Assembly (NCBI RefSeq): GCF_012910705.2
Contig: NZ_WTVG02000032.1
Coordinates: 38,618 to 102,617 of the forward strand
Direction: 5' to 3'
Source of the DNA: Aromatoleum anaerobium
GTDB lineage: Bacteria > Pseudomonadota > Gammaproteobacteria > Burkholderiales > Rhodocyclaceae
Length of the DNA: 64,000 nucleotides
Below are positions 15,421-25,380 of the stretch, piece after piece. The notes beneath the pieces are model-generated. The model saw only the letters and a program-made list of their open reading frames with translations, did no database searches and was not told the origin of the DNA. The position numbers and the translations under genes were made by a program. The first letter of the stretch is position 1. Each line of letters opens with the position of its first letter.

Positions 15421-16503
15421 TCAGGCGCGGCGCAACAGGGGAGGGTCGTAGGCGCCTCTCGGAAGTGTGATGCGAAGATCCGCTTCCGCGAGACTCAACC
15501 AGTTCATGCTGCGGCGCACCTCGCGTCCCAGACCGATCTTGTTGCGGATCATGAAGTTGACGACGGGAGTCGCCAGCCGCCAGTAATTCCGGCTTGCCTT
15601 TCCTTCCCGGATCAGCGCCGAGAACTCCGGCACATAAGGGTTGTAACCGAAGTGCTTGAGGTCCGAAAACATCATCAGCCAATTGATCGGATAGTTGCTG
15701 ACGATCGGGCTCGCGTGGGAACTGCGCTGCACCAGCCCCAGCTCGGTCACCTTGCAAATCACCTGGTCCTGATCATAGTCCCAGGCATGGTAAGGAGCGA
15801 GATAGCGCGGGAAGGTGGTGTTTTCCGGCAATTTGAGCGGATTGTAGAACGCAGCAAGTTCGTCGGCAGAGAATTCCCCGCTCTCGACGAGGTGCGGGGG
15901 CGTCCAGTCCTCGCTTCTGATCAGCGCGGGATCGAACTCGTAGAGCATGCGTTCCGGTTCGGGCTGGCCCGGCGAATAGCCCGCGAGAATGAGCGGGATA
16001 TTTTTCTCCAGCGCCAGCCGGATCGCTGCGCCTTCGAACAGCGGCGCGTAAACGTAGGAAACGGTGTACACCGCGCCGCGCGCTTCCTGATTGCACAGGA
16101 GGTAGCGAAAGAGCTTTGTCAAAAACCCGTACGCGGGTCTGAAAACGACGTGATCGATGTCGAGCTTGCGCAGCGCAAGGCGGATGTTGTCCCATGCCAC
16201 GGGCGGCAGATCGATATCGCAGGTGAAAGCGAGCACCCGCAAGCCGTAATCGACTTTCAAGCGGTGAAGGAGGTACAGACTGTCCTTCCCTCCGCTGAGC
16301 GGAACGACGCAATCGTATTCGGATCCGGGATGGTTGCGCGCTGCCTTCAGGGTGGCTTCAAGGTCTTCGCGATACTTGGAGGCCGCTGAAGTCGCCTGAG
16401 CGTCGGGCGACCGGGCACGACAGAGGCTGCACTCTCCGCTCGCGTCAATATCAGCTCCGGGTACGATATCCGGCAGCAAGCATTTCTTGCATTTTTTCAT
16501 CAT
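15421..16503 (-). CDS. PP-loop amidotransferase-like ATPase (N-acetyl sugar amidotransferase/WbpG family)
   Basis: 360 residues from ATG 16501-16503 (a second ATG follows at once; AGAGGAT is the only nearby ribosome-binding site and suits the second one better). A zinc-ribbon-like start CKKCLLP...GECSLCRA (two CxxC pairs) leads to the ATP-pyrophosphatase P-loop VPLSGGKDSLYLLHRL near residue 65, then AFTCDIDLPPVAWDNI and LAGYSPGQPEPERM. The layout is that of the WbpG/PseA-like enzymes, which use ammonia from a HisH-type partner to make acetamidino sugars. No glutaminase or HisF/HisH partner is present here, so the product is unknown. It is the first gene of the operon with the acyl ligase and reductase. 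Confidence 0.75.
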   Translation of the reverse strand: MMKKCKKCLLPDIVPGADIDASGECSLCRARSPDAQATSAASKYREDLEATLKAARNHPGSEYDCVVPLSGGKDSLYLLHRLKVDYGLRVLAFTCDIDLPPVAWDNIRLALRKLDIDHVVFRPAYGFLTKLFRYLLCNQEARGAVYTVSYVYAPLFEGAAIRLALEKNIPLILAGYSPGQPEPERMLYEFDPALIRSEDWTPPHLVESGEFSADELAAFYNPLKLPENTTFPRYLAPYHAWDYDQDQVICKVTELGLVQRSSHASPIVSNYPINWLMMFSDLKHFGYNPYVPEFSALIREGKASRNYWRLATPVVNFMIRNKIGLGREVRRSMNWLSLAEADLRITLPRGAYDPPLLRRA

Positions 16504-16724
16504 GATCCTCTGGGTCCGGCCGCTCGATCGGAGTTCTGTCACCTCCTGCGGATGATTCCTGGAAACGGGACGGGAGTTTCGCGGCTCCTCGAAGGCCTTG
16601 TCGTTCGTCACGGATCTGCCCCGCAGTTTCGCGGTCCACCGAATTCAAAAGCAAGAGCCGGAGTGCGCCATTATCCGGCGTCCGCTAGATTCTAGCCATC
16701 GGACCACGGAAAGGATGCAGGATC

Positions 16725-17252
16725 ATGACGATAAAGCGTGAAACGCTCGCGGCAGCAAGCTCCCGGTTTGCCCTCGGCGAATGTTCGCTGGGAGCGATTC
16801 TCATCGCAGCGAGCGCGCAGGGGGTGTGCGCGATCCTGATCGGCGACGATCCGGACCGGCTCGCGCGCGACCTGCAGGACCGCTTTCCGCGTGCCGCGCT
16901 GATCGGCGGCGACGCCGGTTTCGAGCGCATTGTGGCGACCGTGGTCGGCTTCGTCGAAGCTCCCGCGTTCGGGCTGGATCTGCCCCTCGACATTCGCGGC
17001 ACGGCGTTCCAGCAACGGGTGTGGCAGGCGCTGCGGGAGATTCCGGCCGGGCAGACAGCGAGCTACGCTGAAATCGCGCGGCGAATCGACGCGCCGAAGG
17101 CGGCCCGGGCAGTGGCCGGGGCGTGCGCCGCGAACGCGCTGGCGGTCGCGATCCCGTGTCATCGCGCGGTGCGCAACGACGGTCAGCTGTCGGGCTACCG
17201 CTGGGGCGTCGAACGCAAGCGGGCGCTGCTCGATCGTGAGGCCGGGAGGTGA
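16725..17252 (+). CDS. ogt: Methylated-DNA--protein-cysteine methyltransferase
   Basis: 175 residues. The C-terminal half carries the alkyl-acceptor motif IPCHR with nucleophile C145, preceded by the helix-turn-helix FQQRVWQALREIPAGQTASY and followed by DGQLSGYRWGVERKRALL. The protein repairs O6-alkylguanine by suicidal transfer to the cysteine. The N-terminus (RFALGECSLGAILIAAS) resembles the C-terminal module of Ada more than classical Ogt, so this may be a stand-alone Ada C-domain. The stop overlaps the alkA GTG by 4 bp, giving a coupled alkylation-repair pair. Confidence 0.9.
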   Translation: MTIKRETLAAASSRFALGECSLGAILIAASAQGVCAILIGDDPDRLARDLQDRFPRAALIGGDAGFERIVATVVGFVEAPAFGLDLPLDIRGTAFQQRVWQALREIPAGQTASYAEIARRIDAPKAARAVAGACAANALAVAIPCHRAVRNDGQLSGYRWGVERKRALLDREAGR

Positions 17253-18151
17253 CTGCGGTACTGTCCTGGGGCGTCGGCTTGCCGGCGGATTTCCGCAGCG
17301 AGGATGTGTTCGCTTTCCATCGGCGCGACCCGCTCGCGGTTGCGGAACGGGTCGAGGGGCGAACGCTGCAAAAAGGTCTCGCGTGGGAAGGCCGCGCGGC
17401 GTGCCTGACGATCCGGTTCGACGGCGCGCATGCGAGTGCCGAACTCGCGGTCGACGGGGTGGCGAGCGCCGCTGCGCCGGCGGCGCTCGCACAGTTGCTG
17501 CCGCGCATGCTGGGCCTGACCCAGCAGGTGGAGGCGTTCGAACGTGCCTATCGCGACCATCCGCAACTGGGCCCGCTCATCGCCCGCCATCCCGGGCTGC
17601 GGGTGCCGCTGTCGGCGAGTCCGTTCGAAGCGCTCAGCTGGGCGATCACCGGGCAGCAGATCAGCGTGCGGGCGGCGATCTCGCTGCGGCGCCGGCTGAT
17701 CGAAGTCGCCGGGCTGCGCCATTCGGCCGGCCTCGCCTGCTATCCCGATGCACAACGGGTCGCCGTGCTGAGCGAGGCGGATCTGCGTTCGGCCGGGTTC
17801 TCGCAGGCGAAAGCGCAGACGCTGATCAGGCTCGGCCGTCTCGTCGCCGATGACGAACTGCCGCTCGATGCGTGGATCGTGACGCTGCCGGTCGACGAGA
17901 TCCGCGAGCGCCTGATGCGCGTGCGCGGCATCGGGCCGTGGACGATCGATTACGCGCTGCTGCGGGGTTTCGGCTGGCTGGACGGGTCGCTGCACGGCGA
18001 CGTGGCAGTGCGCCGCAGCCTGCAGGCGGTGCTCGACTGCCCCGAGAGCGTCACCGAAGGACAGGCGAAGCGCTGGCTTGCGGAATTCTCGCCGTGGCGC
18101 GCGTTGATTGCGGCTCACCTTTGGGCTGTCGGGCTGGGCAAGCTCCCTTAG
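17249..18151 (+). CDS. alkA: DNA-3-methyladenine glycosylase II (AlkA)
   Basis: 300 residues from GTG 17249, with GGGAGG just upstream inside ogt. The C-terminal two thirds is a HhH-GPD domain: SPFEALSWAITGQQISVRAA, then hairpin RVRGIGPWTIDYALLRG, then the catalytic aspartate at residue 251 in LHGDVAVRRSL, the place of E. coli AlkA D238. The N-terminal domain is the AlkA_N beta fold. It removes 3-methyladenine and other alkylated bases; together with ogt it covers N- and O-alkyl damage. No Ada-type transcription activator is present in the window. Confidence 0.9.
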   Translation: MTAVLSWGVGLPADFRSEDVFAFHRRDPLAVAERVEGRTLQKGLAWEGRAACLTIRFDGAHASAELAVDGVASAAAPAALAQLLPRMLGLTQQVEAFERAYRDHPQLGPLIARHPGLRVPLSASPFEALSWAITGQQISVRAAISLRRRLIEVAGLRHSAGLACYPDAQRVAVLSEADLRSAGFSQAKAQTLIRLGRLVADDELPLDAWIVTLPVDEIRERLMRVRGIGPWTIDYALLRGFGWLDGSLHGDVAVRRSLQAVLDCPESVTEGQAKRWLAEFSPWRALIAAHLWAVGLGKLP

Positions 18152-18200
18152 CATTCGGTCGCCGTGCTCGCGGGGAGGGGGAGGCGCAACCGAACGGCCA

Positions 18201-18236
18201 CAAAGAAATAGCCCCGCGCAAAGAAATAGCCCCGCG
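18201..18236. repeat. Tandem 18-bp duplication
   Basis: CAAAGAAATAGCCCCGCG occurs twice head to tail (18201-18218 and 18219-18236) in the gap between alkA and moaC. Downstream, a GTCTTTC/GAAAGAC stem (18262-18268 with 18284-18290) followed by TTT may end alkA transcription. The same gap holds CGCGGGGC near 18304, complementary to the repeat's end. Confidence 0.6.
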
Positions 18237-18349
18237 TTATGGCCGGTCTGCAATTACGCTTGTCTTTCCGAAATACTACCTCCGAAAGACTTTAACCGAC
18301 CACGCGGGGCACACCCCTATTCTAGTTCGCGATCGTCAACTTGCAAGGT

Positions 18350-18859
18350 TCACGTCCCGGCGACCCAGTGCCCCGACTTGCCACCGAGTTTCTCGACGAG
18401 CTGGATGCCGTCCATGCGCATGCCGCGGTCGACGGCCTTGCACATGTCGTAGACCGTCAGCAGCGCGACGCTGACGGCGGTGAGCGCTTCCATCTCGACG
18501 CCGGTGCGCCCGACGGTCTCGGCCGTCACCGTGCAGGCGACTGCGCTCGTCGCCTCGTCGAGCGCGAACTCGACGGCGACGCGCGTCAGCGCAATCGGGT
18601 GGCACAGCGGGATCAGCTCGCTGGCGCGCTTCGAGGCCTGGATCGCGGCGATGCGGGCGATGCCGAGCACGTCGCCCTTCTTCGCGGTGCCGGACCGGAT
18701 CATTGCGAAGGTGGCCGGCTGCATCGTGATCCGGCCTTGTGCGACCGCGACGCGACGGGTTTCGCGCTTGTCGCCGACATCCACCATGTGGGCCTGTCCG
18801 TTGGCGTCGAAATGGGTGAGGGTCGGGGTGACGATTGGAGGCGTGCCGGATTGTGTCAT
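18350..18859 (-). CDS. moaC: Cyclic pyranopterin monophosphate synthase MoaC
   Basis: 169 residues from ATG 18857-18859; an upstream ATG about 24 bp earlier would add MAATRTEL and cannot be excluded. The core is diagnostic: [52 protein letters not shown] and [13 protein letters not shown]. It carries out the second half of the first molybdopterin step, turning the MoaA product into cyclic pyranopterin monophosphate. No other moa gene is adjacent. It is divergent from bepA, with about 80 bp between the starts. Confidence 0.95.
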   Translation of the reverse strand: MTQSGTPPIVTPTLTHFDANGQAHMVDVGDKRETRRVAVAQGRITMQPATFAMIRSGTAKKGDVLGIARIAAIQASKRASELIPLCHPIALTRVAVEFALDEATSAVACTVTAETVGRTGVEMEALTAVSVALLTVYDMCKAVDRGMRMDGIQLVEKLGGKSGHWVAGT

Positions 18860-18938
18860 GAGCTCTGTGCGCGTCGCGGCCATAGCGCGATACATTCCGC
18901 GCGGAACGGTTGGAAGGGGATGGGTATCATAGCACCCG

Positions 18939-20378
18939 ATGATCAAACGACTTTTTATCCTGCTGCTGTGCGTCGCGATGGTGCCGCGCCTGAACGCGGC
19001 CGAACTGCCGGATCTCGGCGACGTCGCGGCGTCCGAGCTTTCCCCGCTCGCCGAGCGCAGGATCGGCGAATCCATCATTCGCGAGATTCGTTTCCGCGAT
19101 GCCGCCTATCTCGACGACGCCGAAATCGAGGACTACATCGATCGCCTCGGCCAGCGGCTCGTGAAGGCGAGCGCGGCGCCGTACCAGGAGTTCGACTTCT
19201 TCGTCATCCGCGACGCGACGCTCAACGCCTTCGCGCTGCCGGGCGGTTTCATCGGCGTGCATAGCGGGTTGATCCTGGCGGCCGAATCGGAATCCGAGCT
19301 GGCGTCGGTGCTGGGGCATGAAATCGCCCACGTGACGCAGCGCCACATTGCCCAGCTGGTCGGCAAGCAGAGTCAGTCGAGCATGGTGATGCTCGCGTCG
19401 CTGCTCGTCGCGGTGCTCGCGGCGCGCAGCAATTCGCAGATCAGCGAGGCGGCGATCGCCGCCGGGCAGGCGGGGGCGATCCAGTCGCAGCTCGGCTACA
19501 CGCGCGACTTCGAACGCGAGGCCGACCGCCTGGGGCTGCAGACGCTCGAAGGCGCGGGCTACGACGTGCGCGGTATGCCGAGCTTTTTCGAGCGTCTGCA
19601 ACGCGCGAGCCGTTTCTATGAAAACAATGCGCCGAGCTACCTGCGCACCCACCCGCTGACCGGCGAGCGGATTTCGGACATGGGCAACCGTGTCGCGCAA
19701 ATGCGCTATCGGCAGGTGCCGGATTCGCAGGATTTTGGCTTCGTGCGGACGAAGCTGCGCGTCGCCGCGGTCGCGCCGGTGGACGCGGTGCGCGAATTCC
19801 AGGCGTTGGCGGCGAAACCCGGCGCCGACGCCGCGGCGCGCTACGGTCTGGCGCGCGCGCTGCTTGCAGCCGGACGGATCGACGAGGCTACTCAGGCGCT
19901 CGACGCGGTGCGGCGCGACGCTCCCGCGTCATCGTTCATCGAATCTCTCGCGGCCGAGTTGCGGCTTGCGGCGCGTGACCCGGCCGCCGCGGTGAAGATC
20001 CTCGAGGCGGCGCAGGCGCGATTCCCCGACGGTGGCGCGCTGCGCTACGCGCTGGTCGATGCCTTGCTGCAGGCCGGCCGCGCCTCCGATGCGGCCATGA
20101 TGGCGCGGGCGGACGCGTTGCGCCGCACTGACGATGACCGCATGTGGACGCTCGTCGCGCGCTCCGAGGCGGCGCTTGGCCGCCGCACCGCGCAGCATCG
20201 GGCGCAGGCGGAAGTGTACGTGCTGCAGGGAAGCCTGCCGGCGGCGATCGAGCAACTCGAGCTCGCGCGCCGCGCGGGGGACGGGGACTTCTACGAGCTT
20301 TCGGCTGTCGATGCGCGGATGCGCGAGCTGAAGGCCGAGGAGCGACAACGCCGGCTCGACAAGCGCGAAGGGAATTGA
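18939..20378 (+). CDS. bepA: Periplasmic M48 metalloprotease/chaperone BepA
   Basis: 479 residues with a cleavable signal peptide (about 1-20, ending RLNAA). The M48 peptidase domain has HEIAH at about residues 127-131 and the third zinc ligand in [12 protein letters not shown]. From about residue 270 onward there are TPR-like helical repeats rich in Ala/Arg ([20 protein letters not shown]). This is the domain order of BepA (YfgC), which helps assemble or degrade LptD and BamA at the outer membrane. It lies upstream of tusA with 121 bp between. Confidence 0.9.
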   Translation: MIKRLFILLLCVAMVPRLNAAELPDLGDVAASELSPLAERRIGESIIREIRFRDAAYLDDAEIEDYIDRLGQRLVKASAAPYQEFDFFVIRDATLNAFALPGGFIGVHSGLILAAESESELASVLGHEIAHVTQRHIAQLVGKQSQSSMVMLASLLVAVLAARSNSQISEAAIAAGQAGAIQSQLGYTRDFEREADRLGLQTLEGAGYDVRGMPSFFERLQRASRFYENNAPSYLRTHPLTGERISDMGNRVAQMRYRQVPDSQDFGFVRTKLRVAAVAPVDAVREFQALAAKPGADAAARYGLARALLAAGRIDEATQALDAVRRDAPASSFIESLAAELRLAARDPAAAVKILEAAQARFPDGGALRYALVDALLQAGRASDAAMMARADALRRTDDDRMWTLVARSEAALGRRTAQHRAQAEVYVLQGSLPAAIEQLELARRAGDGDFYELSAVDARMRELKAEERQRRLDKREGN

Positions 20379-20499
20379 GAAGCGGAGGAGCGGAGGAGCG
20401 CAGGAGCGCCGCGCGCCTTTCGCGAACGGGGGCGAGCCTTTAGAATCCGGCGCTCGATCGATCGAGGAATGCCACGAGAATGGCACGAGGAAGGGACTG

Positions 20500-20730
20500 A
20501 TGGATTTCGACAAGGAAGTCGACGCACGGGGGTTGACCTGCCCGTTGCCGATTCTGCGCGCAAAGAAGATGCTCGCGGAAATGAAGCCGGGCCAGGTGGT
20601 GCGCGTGCTCGCCACGGACCCCGGATCGGTAAAGGATTTCCAGGCGTTCGCGAAGCAGACCGGCAACGACCTGCTGCAGCAGGGCGAGACCACCGACCAG
20701 GCTTTCGAATTCTTCCTGCGGCGCAAGTAG
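20500..20730 (+). CDS. tusA: Sulfur-carrier protein TusA
   Basis: 76 residues with the SirA/TusA signature: VDARGLTCPLPILRAKKML, where C14 of the C-P-x-P motif carries persulfide. E. coli TusA has 81 residues. It relays sulfur from IscS for tRNA 2-thiolation and molybdenum cofactor pathways. It ends ahead of a strong hairpin shared with the converging valS gene. Confidence 0.92.
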   Translation: MDFDKEVDARGLTCPLPILRAKKMLAEMKPGQVVRVLATDPGSVKDFQAFAKQTGNDLLQQGETTDQAFEFFLRRK

Positions 20731-20772
20731 GACGGCGCAGCCGCACCGGCATGCATCGGGGCCGATGAAAAA

Positions 20773-20801
20773 GGGGCCGCCCATCGACTGCGGGCGGCCC
20801 C
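20773..20801. terminator. Bidirectional terminator between tusA and valS
   Basis: A 10-bp perfect stem (GGGGCCGCCC at 20773-20782 with GGGCGGCCCC at 20792-20801) and a 9-nt loop lie between converging genes. On the minus strand it is followed by TTTTTC, a proper intrinsic terminator for valS; on the plus strand by TTGCATT, weaker. Confidence 0.85.
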
Positions 20802-20822
20802 TTGCATTGTGCCGTTGCTGAC

Positions 20823-23669
20823 TCAGCGCGCGCCGAGTTTTTCCAGTTGCGGACGCAGTTTTTCGAGCGTGGCGCCGAAGCCGGCAAGGCGCTCGCGTTC
20901 CTGCTGCACGACTGTGGCCGGCGCGCGCGCGACGAAACTCTCGTTGGCGAGCTTGCTCTCGGCCTTCGTCATTTCGCCTTCGAGGCGGGCGATCTCTTTC
21001 GCGATGCGCTCGCGCTCGGCGGCGATGTCGATTTCGACGCGCAACATCAGCTTGAAGCTGCCTGCGACGGCGACCGGGGCGAGTTCGTCGGTGCCGATCT
21101 CGTCGACGACCGCGACCTCGGACAGCCGCGCCAAGCCGGCGAGATACGGCACATAGCTCTTGAGTGTCGTCGCGTCGCCTGCGGCGACGAGCGGCATGCG
21201 CTGGGCCGGCGAGATGTTCATCTCGCTGCGCAGGTTGCGGCAGGTGCCGACGATCGCCTTCAGCTCGGCGATCTTCGCCTCAGACGCTTCGTCGAGCCGC
21301 GACAGGTCGGCCTCGGGGTAGCGCGCCAGCATGATGCTGTCGGTGTCCTTGCGCCCGGCCAAGGATGCCACCGTCTGCCACAGCTCCTCGGTGATGAACG
21401 GAATCAGCGGATGCGCGAGGCGCAGCACCGTCTCCAGCACGCGCAGCAAGGTGCGGCGCGTCGCGCGCTGCTGCGCTTCGGTGCCGCCCTGGATCTGCAC
21501 TTTGGCGAGTTCGAGGTACCAGTCGCAGTACTCGTCCCAGACGAATTCATACACTGCCTTCGAGACGAGGTCGAAGCGGTAGTCCTTGAAGTGCTGCGCG
21601 ACGTCAGCTTCGGTGCGCTGCAGCTTCGACACGATCCAGCGGTCGGCGAACGAGAAGTCGAGGTGCGCGGCGTTGCACGCGGCGCTGCCGGCCGCAGCAC
21701 TGATGCCGCAGTCCTGGCCTTCGCAGTTCATCAGCACGAAGCGCGTCGCGTTCCACAGCTTGTTGCAGAAGTTGCGGTAGCCCTCGCAGCGCGACAGGTC
21801 GAACTTGATGTCGCGCCCCGGCGTCGCGAGGGACGCGAACGTGAAGCGCAGCGCGTCGGTGCCGAACGCAGGGATGCCTTCGGGGAATTCCTTGCGCGTC
21901 TTCTTTTCGATGCTCTGCGCCTGCTTCGGGTTCATCAGGCCGACGGTGCGCTTCTTCGCGAGCTCGTCGGCCGAGATGCCGTCGATGAGGTCGATCGGGT
22001 CGAGCACGTTGCCTTTCGATTTCGACATCTTCTGGCCCTCGGCGTCGCGGATCAGGCCGTGCACATAGACGTCGCGGAACGGGATCTTACCGGTGACGTG
22101 CTTCGTCATCATCACCATGCGCGCGACCCAGAAGAAGATGATGTCGAAGCCGGTGACGAGCACCGACGACGGCAGATAGAGGTCGAGCGCGTCGTTCGAC
22201 TTTTCCGGCCACTCGGCCGTCCAGTCGAGCGTCGAGAACGGCCACAGCGCCGACGAATACCACGTGTCGAGCACGTCCTCGTCGCGGCGCAGGCGGCCGG
22301 TGTAGCCGTCCTGCGCGGCGCGCGCCTTCGCTTCCGCTTCGTCGTGCGCGACCCACACGCGCGCGTCGCCTTCGACGTCCGCGTACCACGCCGGGATCTG
22401 GTGGCCCCACCACAGCTGGCGCGAGATGCACCAGTCCTGGATGTTGTTGAGCCACTGGTTGTAGGTGTTGATCCAGTTCTCCGGATAGAAGCGGATCTCG
22501 CCCGAGGCGACGCATTCGAGTGCCTTCGCGGTGATGCTTTTGCCATCTGTGCCAGGCTTCGTCATTGCGACGAACCACTGATCGGTCAGCATCGGCTCGA
22601 TGACGGCGCTGGTGCGGTCGCCGCGCGGCACCATCAGCTTGTGCGGCTTGATGCCGGCGAGCAGCCCCTGCGCTTCGAGGTCCTGCACGATGACTTCGCG
22701 TGCGACGAAGCGGTCCAGGCCGCGGTATTTCTCCGGCGCGTCGTCGCTGACGTGCGCGTCGAGCCGCAGGATGCTGATCATCGGCAGATTGTGGCGCAGG
22801 CCGACCGCGTAGTCGTTGAAGTCGTGCGCCGGCGTGACCTTCACGCAGCCGGTGCCGAACTCGCGGTCGACATAGTCGTCGCCGATGATCGGGATGTCAC
22901 GGTCGCACAGCGGCAGGCGCACGGTCCTGCCGATCAGGTCGGCGTAGCGCTCGTCTTCCGGATGCACCATCACCGCGACGTCGCCGAGCATCGTCTCGGG
23001 ACGGGTGGTTGCGACGGTCAGGCCTTTCATCTCGCCGATCGGCCCGTCGCTGAACGGGTAGGTGATGTGCCACAGGAAGCCGTCTTCCTCTTCCGACACC
23101 ACTTCGAGGTCCGACACCGCGGTGCCGAGCTTCGGGTCCCAGTTCACGAGCCGTTTGCCGCGGTAGATCAGGCCCTCGTTGTAGAGACGCACGAAGGTCT
23201 CGGTGACGGTCTTCGACAGGCCTTCGTCCATCGTGAAGCGCTCGCGCTTCCAGTCGGGCGACGTGCCGAGGCGGCGCATCTGGCGCGTGATCGTGCCGCC
23301 CGAGTATTCCTTCCACTCCCACACCTTTTCGATGAACTTCTCGCGCCCGAGGTCGTGGCGCGAGACGCCTTTCGCGTCGAGCTGGCGTTCGACGACGATC
23401 TGCGTCGCGATGCCGGCGTGGTCGGTGCCCGGCTGCCACAGCGTGTTGAAGCCGCGCATGCGATGGTAGCGGGTCAGCGCATCCATGATCGTCTGGTTGA
23501 AGCCATGGCCCATGTGCAGCGTGCCGGTGACGTTCGGCGGCGGCAGCAGGATGCAGAAGGCGTTCGGGTTCGACTTGTCGAGGCCGGCGTCGAAATGACC
23601 GCGCGCTTCCCATTCGGGATACCAGCGGGCTTCGATCGCCGCGGGCTCAAAACTTTTGGCCAGTTCCAT
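20823..23669 (-). CDS. valS: Valyl-tRNA synthetase
   Basis: 948 residues (E. coli 951). Class Ia signatures: [17 protein letters not shown] near residue 45 (the HIGH motif as HMGH) and [12 protein letters not shown] near 545. The editing (CP1) domain lies between, with [13 protein letters not shown]. The C-terminus has the coiled-coil tRNA-binding arm, ending [19 protein letters not shown]...LEKLGAR. It charges tRNA-Val. The gene stands alone, converging with tusA. Confidence 0.97.
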   Translation of the reverse strand: MELAKSFEPAAIEARWYPEWEARGHFDAGLDKSNPNAFCILLPPPNVTGTLHMGHGFNQTIMDALTRYHRMRGFNTLWQPGTDHAGIATQIVVERQLDAKGVSRHDLGREKFIEKVWEWKEYSGGTITRQMRRLGTSPDWKRERFTMDEGLSKTVTETFVRLYNEGLIYRGKRLVNWDPKLGTAVSDLEVVSEEEDGFLWHITYPFSDGPIGEMKGLTVATTRPETMLGDVAVMVHPEDERYADLIGRTVRLPLCDRDIPIIGDDYVDREFGTGCVKVTPAHDFNDYAVGLRHNLPMISILRLDAHVSDDAPEKYRGLDRFVAREVIVQDLEAQGLLAGIKPHKLMVPRGDRTSAVIEPMLTDQWFVAMTKPGTDGKSITAKALECVASGEIRFYPENWINTYNQWLNNIQDWCISRQLWWGHQIPAWYADVEGDARVWVAHDEAEAKARAAQDGYTGRLRRDEDVLDTWYSSALWPFSTLDWTAEWPEKSNDALDLYLPSSVLVTGFDIIFFWVARMVMMTKHVTGKIPFRDVYVHGLIRDAEGQKMSKSKGNVLDPIDLIDGISADELAKKRTVGLMNPKQAQSIEKKTRKEFPEGIPAFGTDALRFTFASLATPGRDIKFDLSRCEGYRNFCNKLWNATRFVLMNCEGQDCGISAAAGSAACNAAHLDFSFADRWIVSKLQRTEADVAQHFKDYRFDLVSKAVYEFVWDEYCDWYLELAKVQIQGGTEAQQRATRRTLLRVLETVLRLAHPLIPFITEELWQTVASLAGRKDTDSIMLARYPEADLSRLDEASEAKIAELKAIVGTCRNLRSEMNISPAQRMPLVAAGDATTLKSYVPYLAGLARLSEVAVVDEIGTDELAPVAVAGSFKLMLRVEIDIAAERERIAKEIARLEGEMTKAESKLANESFVARAPATVVQQERERLAGFGATLEKLRPQLEKLGAR

Positions 23670-24024
23670 GATGTGCTCGGGGGCTTGAAGGCAAAGGGCG
23701 GATTATAGCGGATCGAGGCCCGGCCCCCGGAACGCGACAAGTCGATCAGGCAGCCTGCATTGGAACGCATTGGAACGCAGAGGTCGCGCCACGCCCGCGC
23801 CACGCCCGCGCGTCGCCGATTGGCCGGCGTTCGCCACTCTTGCTTACATTTTTCAGGGCGATCAACGGGTTGCAGGGGCGGGACAGCTCATGTCTAATGG
23901 CTCGCCCCGTTCTGGGGACCAGAGTTGTGAACAACGCTTGGGTGCGGCACCAGCCGGGAACGCGCTGCACGGCGCAGTGCCTGCCTCATCCGACTCCTCG
24001 AATCGAATAACACCAGGACAGCAC
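23670..24024. other. Intergenic region upstream of the CAP/RTX secretion locus
   Basis: About 355 bp without a supported gene. It holds two short tandem repeats: ATTGGAACGC twice at about 23759-23778, and CGCGCCACGCC twice at about 23784-23805. The ribosome-binding site of the CAP-domain gene lies at its right end (CAGGA at 24014-24018). The reading frame is open upstream of the chosen start, but the translated sequence is low-complexity and has no signal peptide. Confidence 0.5.
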
Positions 24025-25230
24025 ATGTCGCAAGCCAACGCCTACGAGCAGTACATGCTCGAACTCATCAACAGCGAACGCGCCAAGGTGGGCGCCCAGC
24101 CCCTCGCCTTCGATGGCGATCTGAACGAATCGGCCGAGAATCACAGTTCATGGATGATCGCGACCGACACTTTCTCGCATACCGGCGCAGGCGGATCGAG
24201 TGCAGGTGATCGCATGAAGGCGGCGGGCTACGTGTTCAGCGGCTCGTGGGCGTGGGCCGAGAACATTGCCTGGATGAGCACACGCGCCCCTGCGGGCCTG
24301 CAGGACGAGGTGCTGCAACTTCACACCAACCTGATGAATTCCTCCGGTCACCGCGCCAACCTGCTGAACGACACCTACCGCGAGATCGGCGTCGGTCTCG
24401 AGGTCGGCCAGTACGGCAGCTACGAAGGCGCATTTGTCACGCAGAACTTCGCCCGTACCGCGTCCAGCCCTTTCCTGACCGGTGCCGCCTTCGACGATCT
24501 GGACGGCGACCGGCGCTATGACATCGGCGAAGGTCTCGGCAACATCACCATCAGCGCCAGGAACAACACTACCGGAGCGGTGACGACCGCGACGACGACG
24601 GCAGCGGGGGGTTACGACGTCGGACTGACTGCCGGCACCTACACGGTGACGTTTTCCGGCAGCGGATTCGCCACGACGACGCAGCAGGCCACGATCGGTA
24701 CCCGGAACGTTAAACTCGATCTGGTGGACCCGGTCGCCAGCGGCGGTACCACGGCACCGGCACCGCAGCCCGGCACGATTACCGGCACGTCGGCGGCGAA
24801 CACGCTGAGCGGGACGACCGGCAACGACGTGATCTTCGGCCTCGGGGGCGCCGACAAACTGTACGGCCGGGCGGGTGCCGACCAGCTGGACGGCGGTACC
24901 GGCAACGACTGGTTGTGGGGCGGAGCGGACATCTTCGTGTTCGACGCGCCCTTTGTCGGCGCCGTCGACCGCATTACCGACTTTTCGCCGGCGGACGATA
25001 CGATTCGCCTGGAGAACGCGATCTTCACCGGCCTGGTTACGGGTGGCTTGAGCACCGCTGCCTTCCATGCCGGTACGAAAGCGCACGATGCGACGGATCG
25101 GGTGATCTACGATGCCGGGACGGGCGCGGTATATTTTGACGCCGACGGTACCGGCACGATGGCCGCCCAGCAGTTCGCCCAGCTGACGCCGGGACTTGTC
25201 GTCACCCAGACTGACTTCTACGTCATCTGA
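24025..25230 (+). CDS. CAP-domain protein with RTX C-terminus, type I secretion substrate
   Basis: 401 residues from ATG 24025. Residues about 5-145 form a CAP/SCP (PR-1-like) domain: EQYMLELINSERAKVGAQPL, HSSWMIATDTFSHTGAGG, AENIAW, MNSSGHRANLLNDTYREIGVG. Residues 150-240 resemble an SdrD B-like/carboxypeptidase-regulatory beta domain (FDDLDGDRRYDIGEGLGNI). The C-terminus has a short run of calcium-binding RTX nonapeptides (GLGGADKLYGRAGADQLDGG, then TGNDWLWGG), followed by the ITDFSPADDTIRLE block typical of T1SS substrates. One nonapeptide seems shortened at WGGADIFVFD. There is no N-terminal signal peptide, as expected. The ABC transporter and adaptor genes follow directly. Confidence 0.88.
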   Translation: MSQANAYEQYMLELINSERAKVGAQPLAFDGDLNESAENHSSWMIATDTFSHTGAGGSSAGDRMKAAGYVFSGSWAWAENIAWMSTRAPAGLQDEVLQLHTNLMNSSGHRANLLNDTYREIGVGLEVGQYGSYEGAFVTQNFARTASSPFLTGAAFDDLDGDRRYDIGEGLGNITISARNNTTGAVTTATTTAAGGYDVGLTAGTYTVTFSGSGFATTTQQATIGTRNVKLDLVDPVASGGTTAPAPQPGTITGTSAANTLSGTTGNDVIFGLGGADKLYGRAGADQLDGGTGNDWLWGGADIFVFDAPFVGAVDRITDFSPADDTIRLENAIFTGLVTGGLSTAAFHAGTKAHDATDRVIYDAGTGAVYFDADGTGTMAAQQFAQLTPGLVVTQTDFYVI

Positions 25231-25235
25231 TCGTG

Positions 25236-25265
25236 CCGGGGCGGAGCATCGCCGCTTCGCCCCGG
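25236..25265 (+). terminator. Hairpin between secretion substrate and transporter genes
   Basis: CCGGGGCG (25236-25243) pairs with CGCCCCGG (25258-25265), 5 bp after the CAP/RTX stop and without a T-run. Such hairpins commonly reduce downstream transporter expression relative to the substrate. Confidence 0.45.
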
Positions 25266-25380
25266 ATCGCCGCCCGTCATCCGCGCGCAAGCATCTCGGC
25301 GGGAGCGGCGTGGCACCTCCATCGCACGCGGCCGGTACGATCCGGGACCGACGTCGCGGACCCCCACGGACTGTTCTTCG

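Noticed and set aside
16504..16724. Sigma-54 promoter upstream of the three-gene operon
   Set aside because: TGGACCGCGAAACTGC resembles one, but the GG-GC spacing is one base too long and the conserved CACG is missing.
20802..23708. 968-codon plus-strand frame over valS
   Set aside because: Antisense shadow of valS; length is due to codon bias, not coding.
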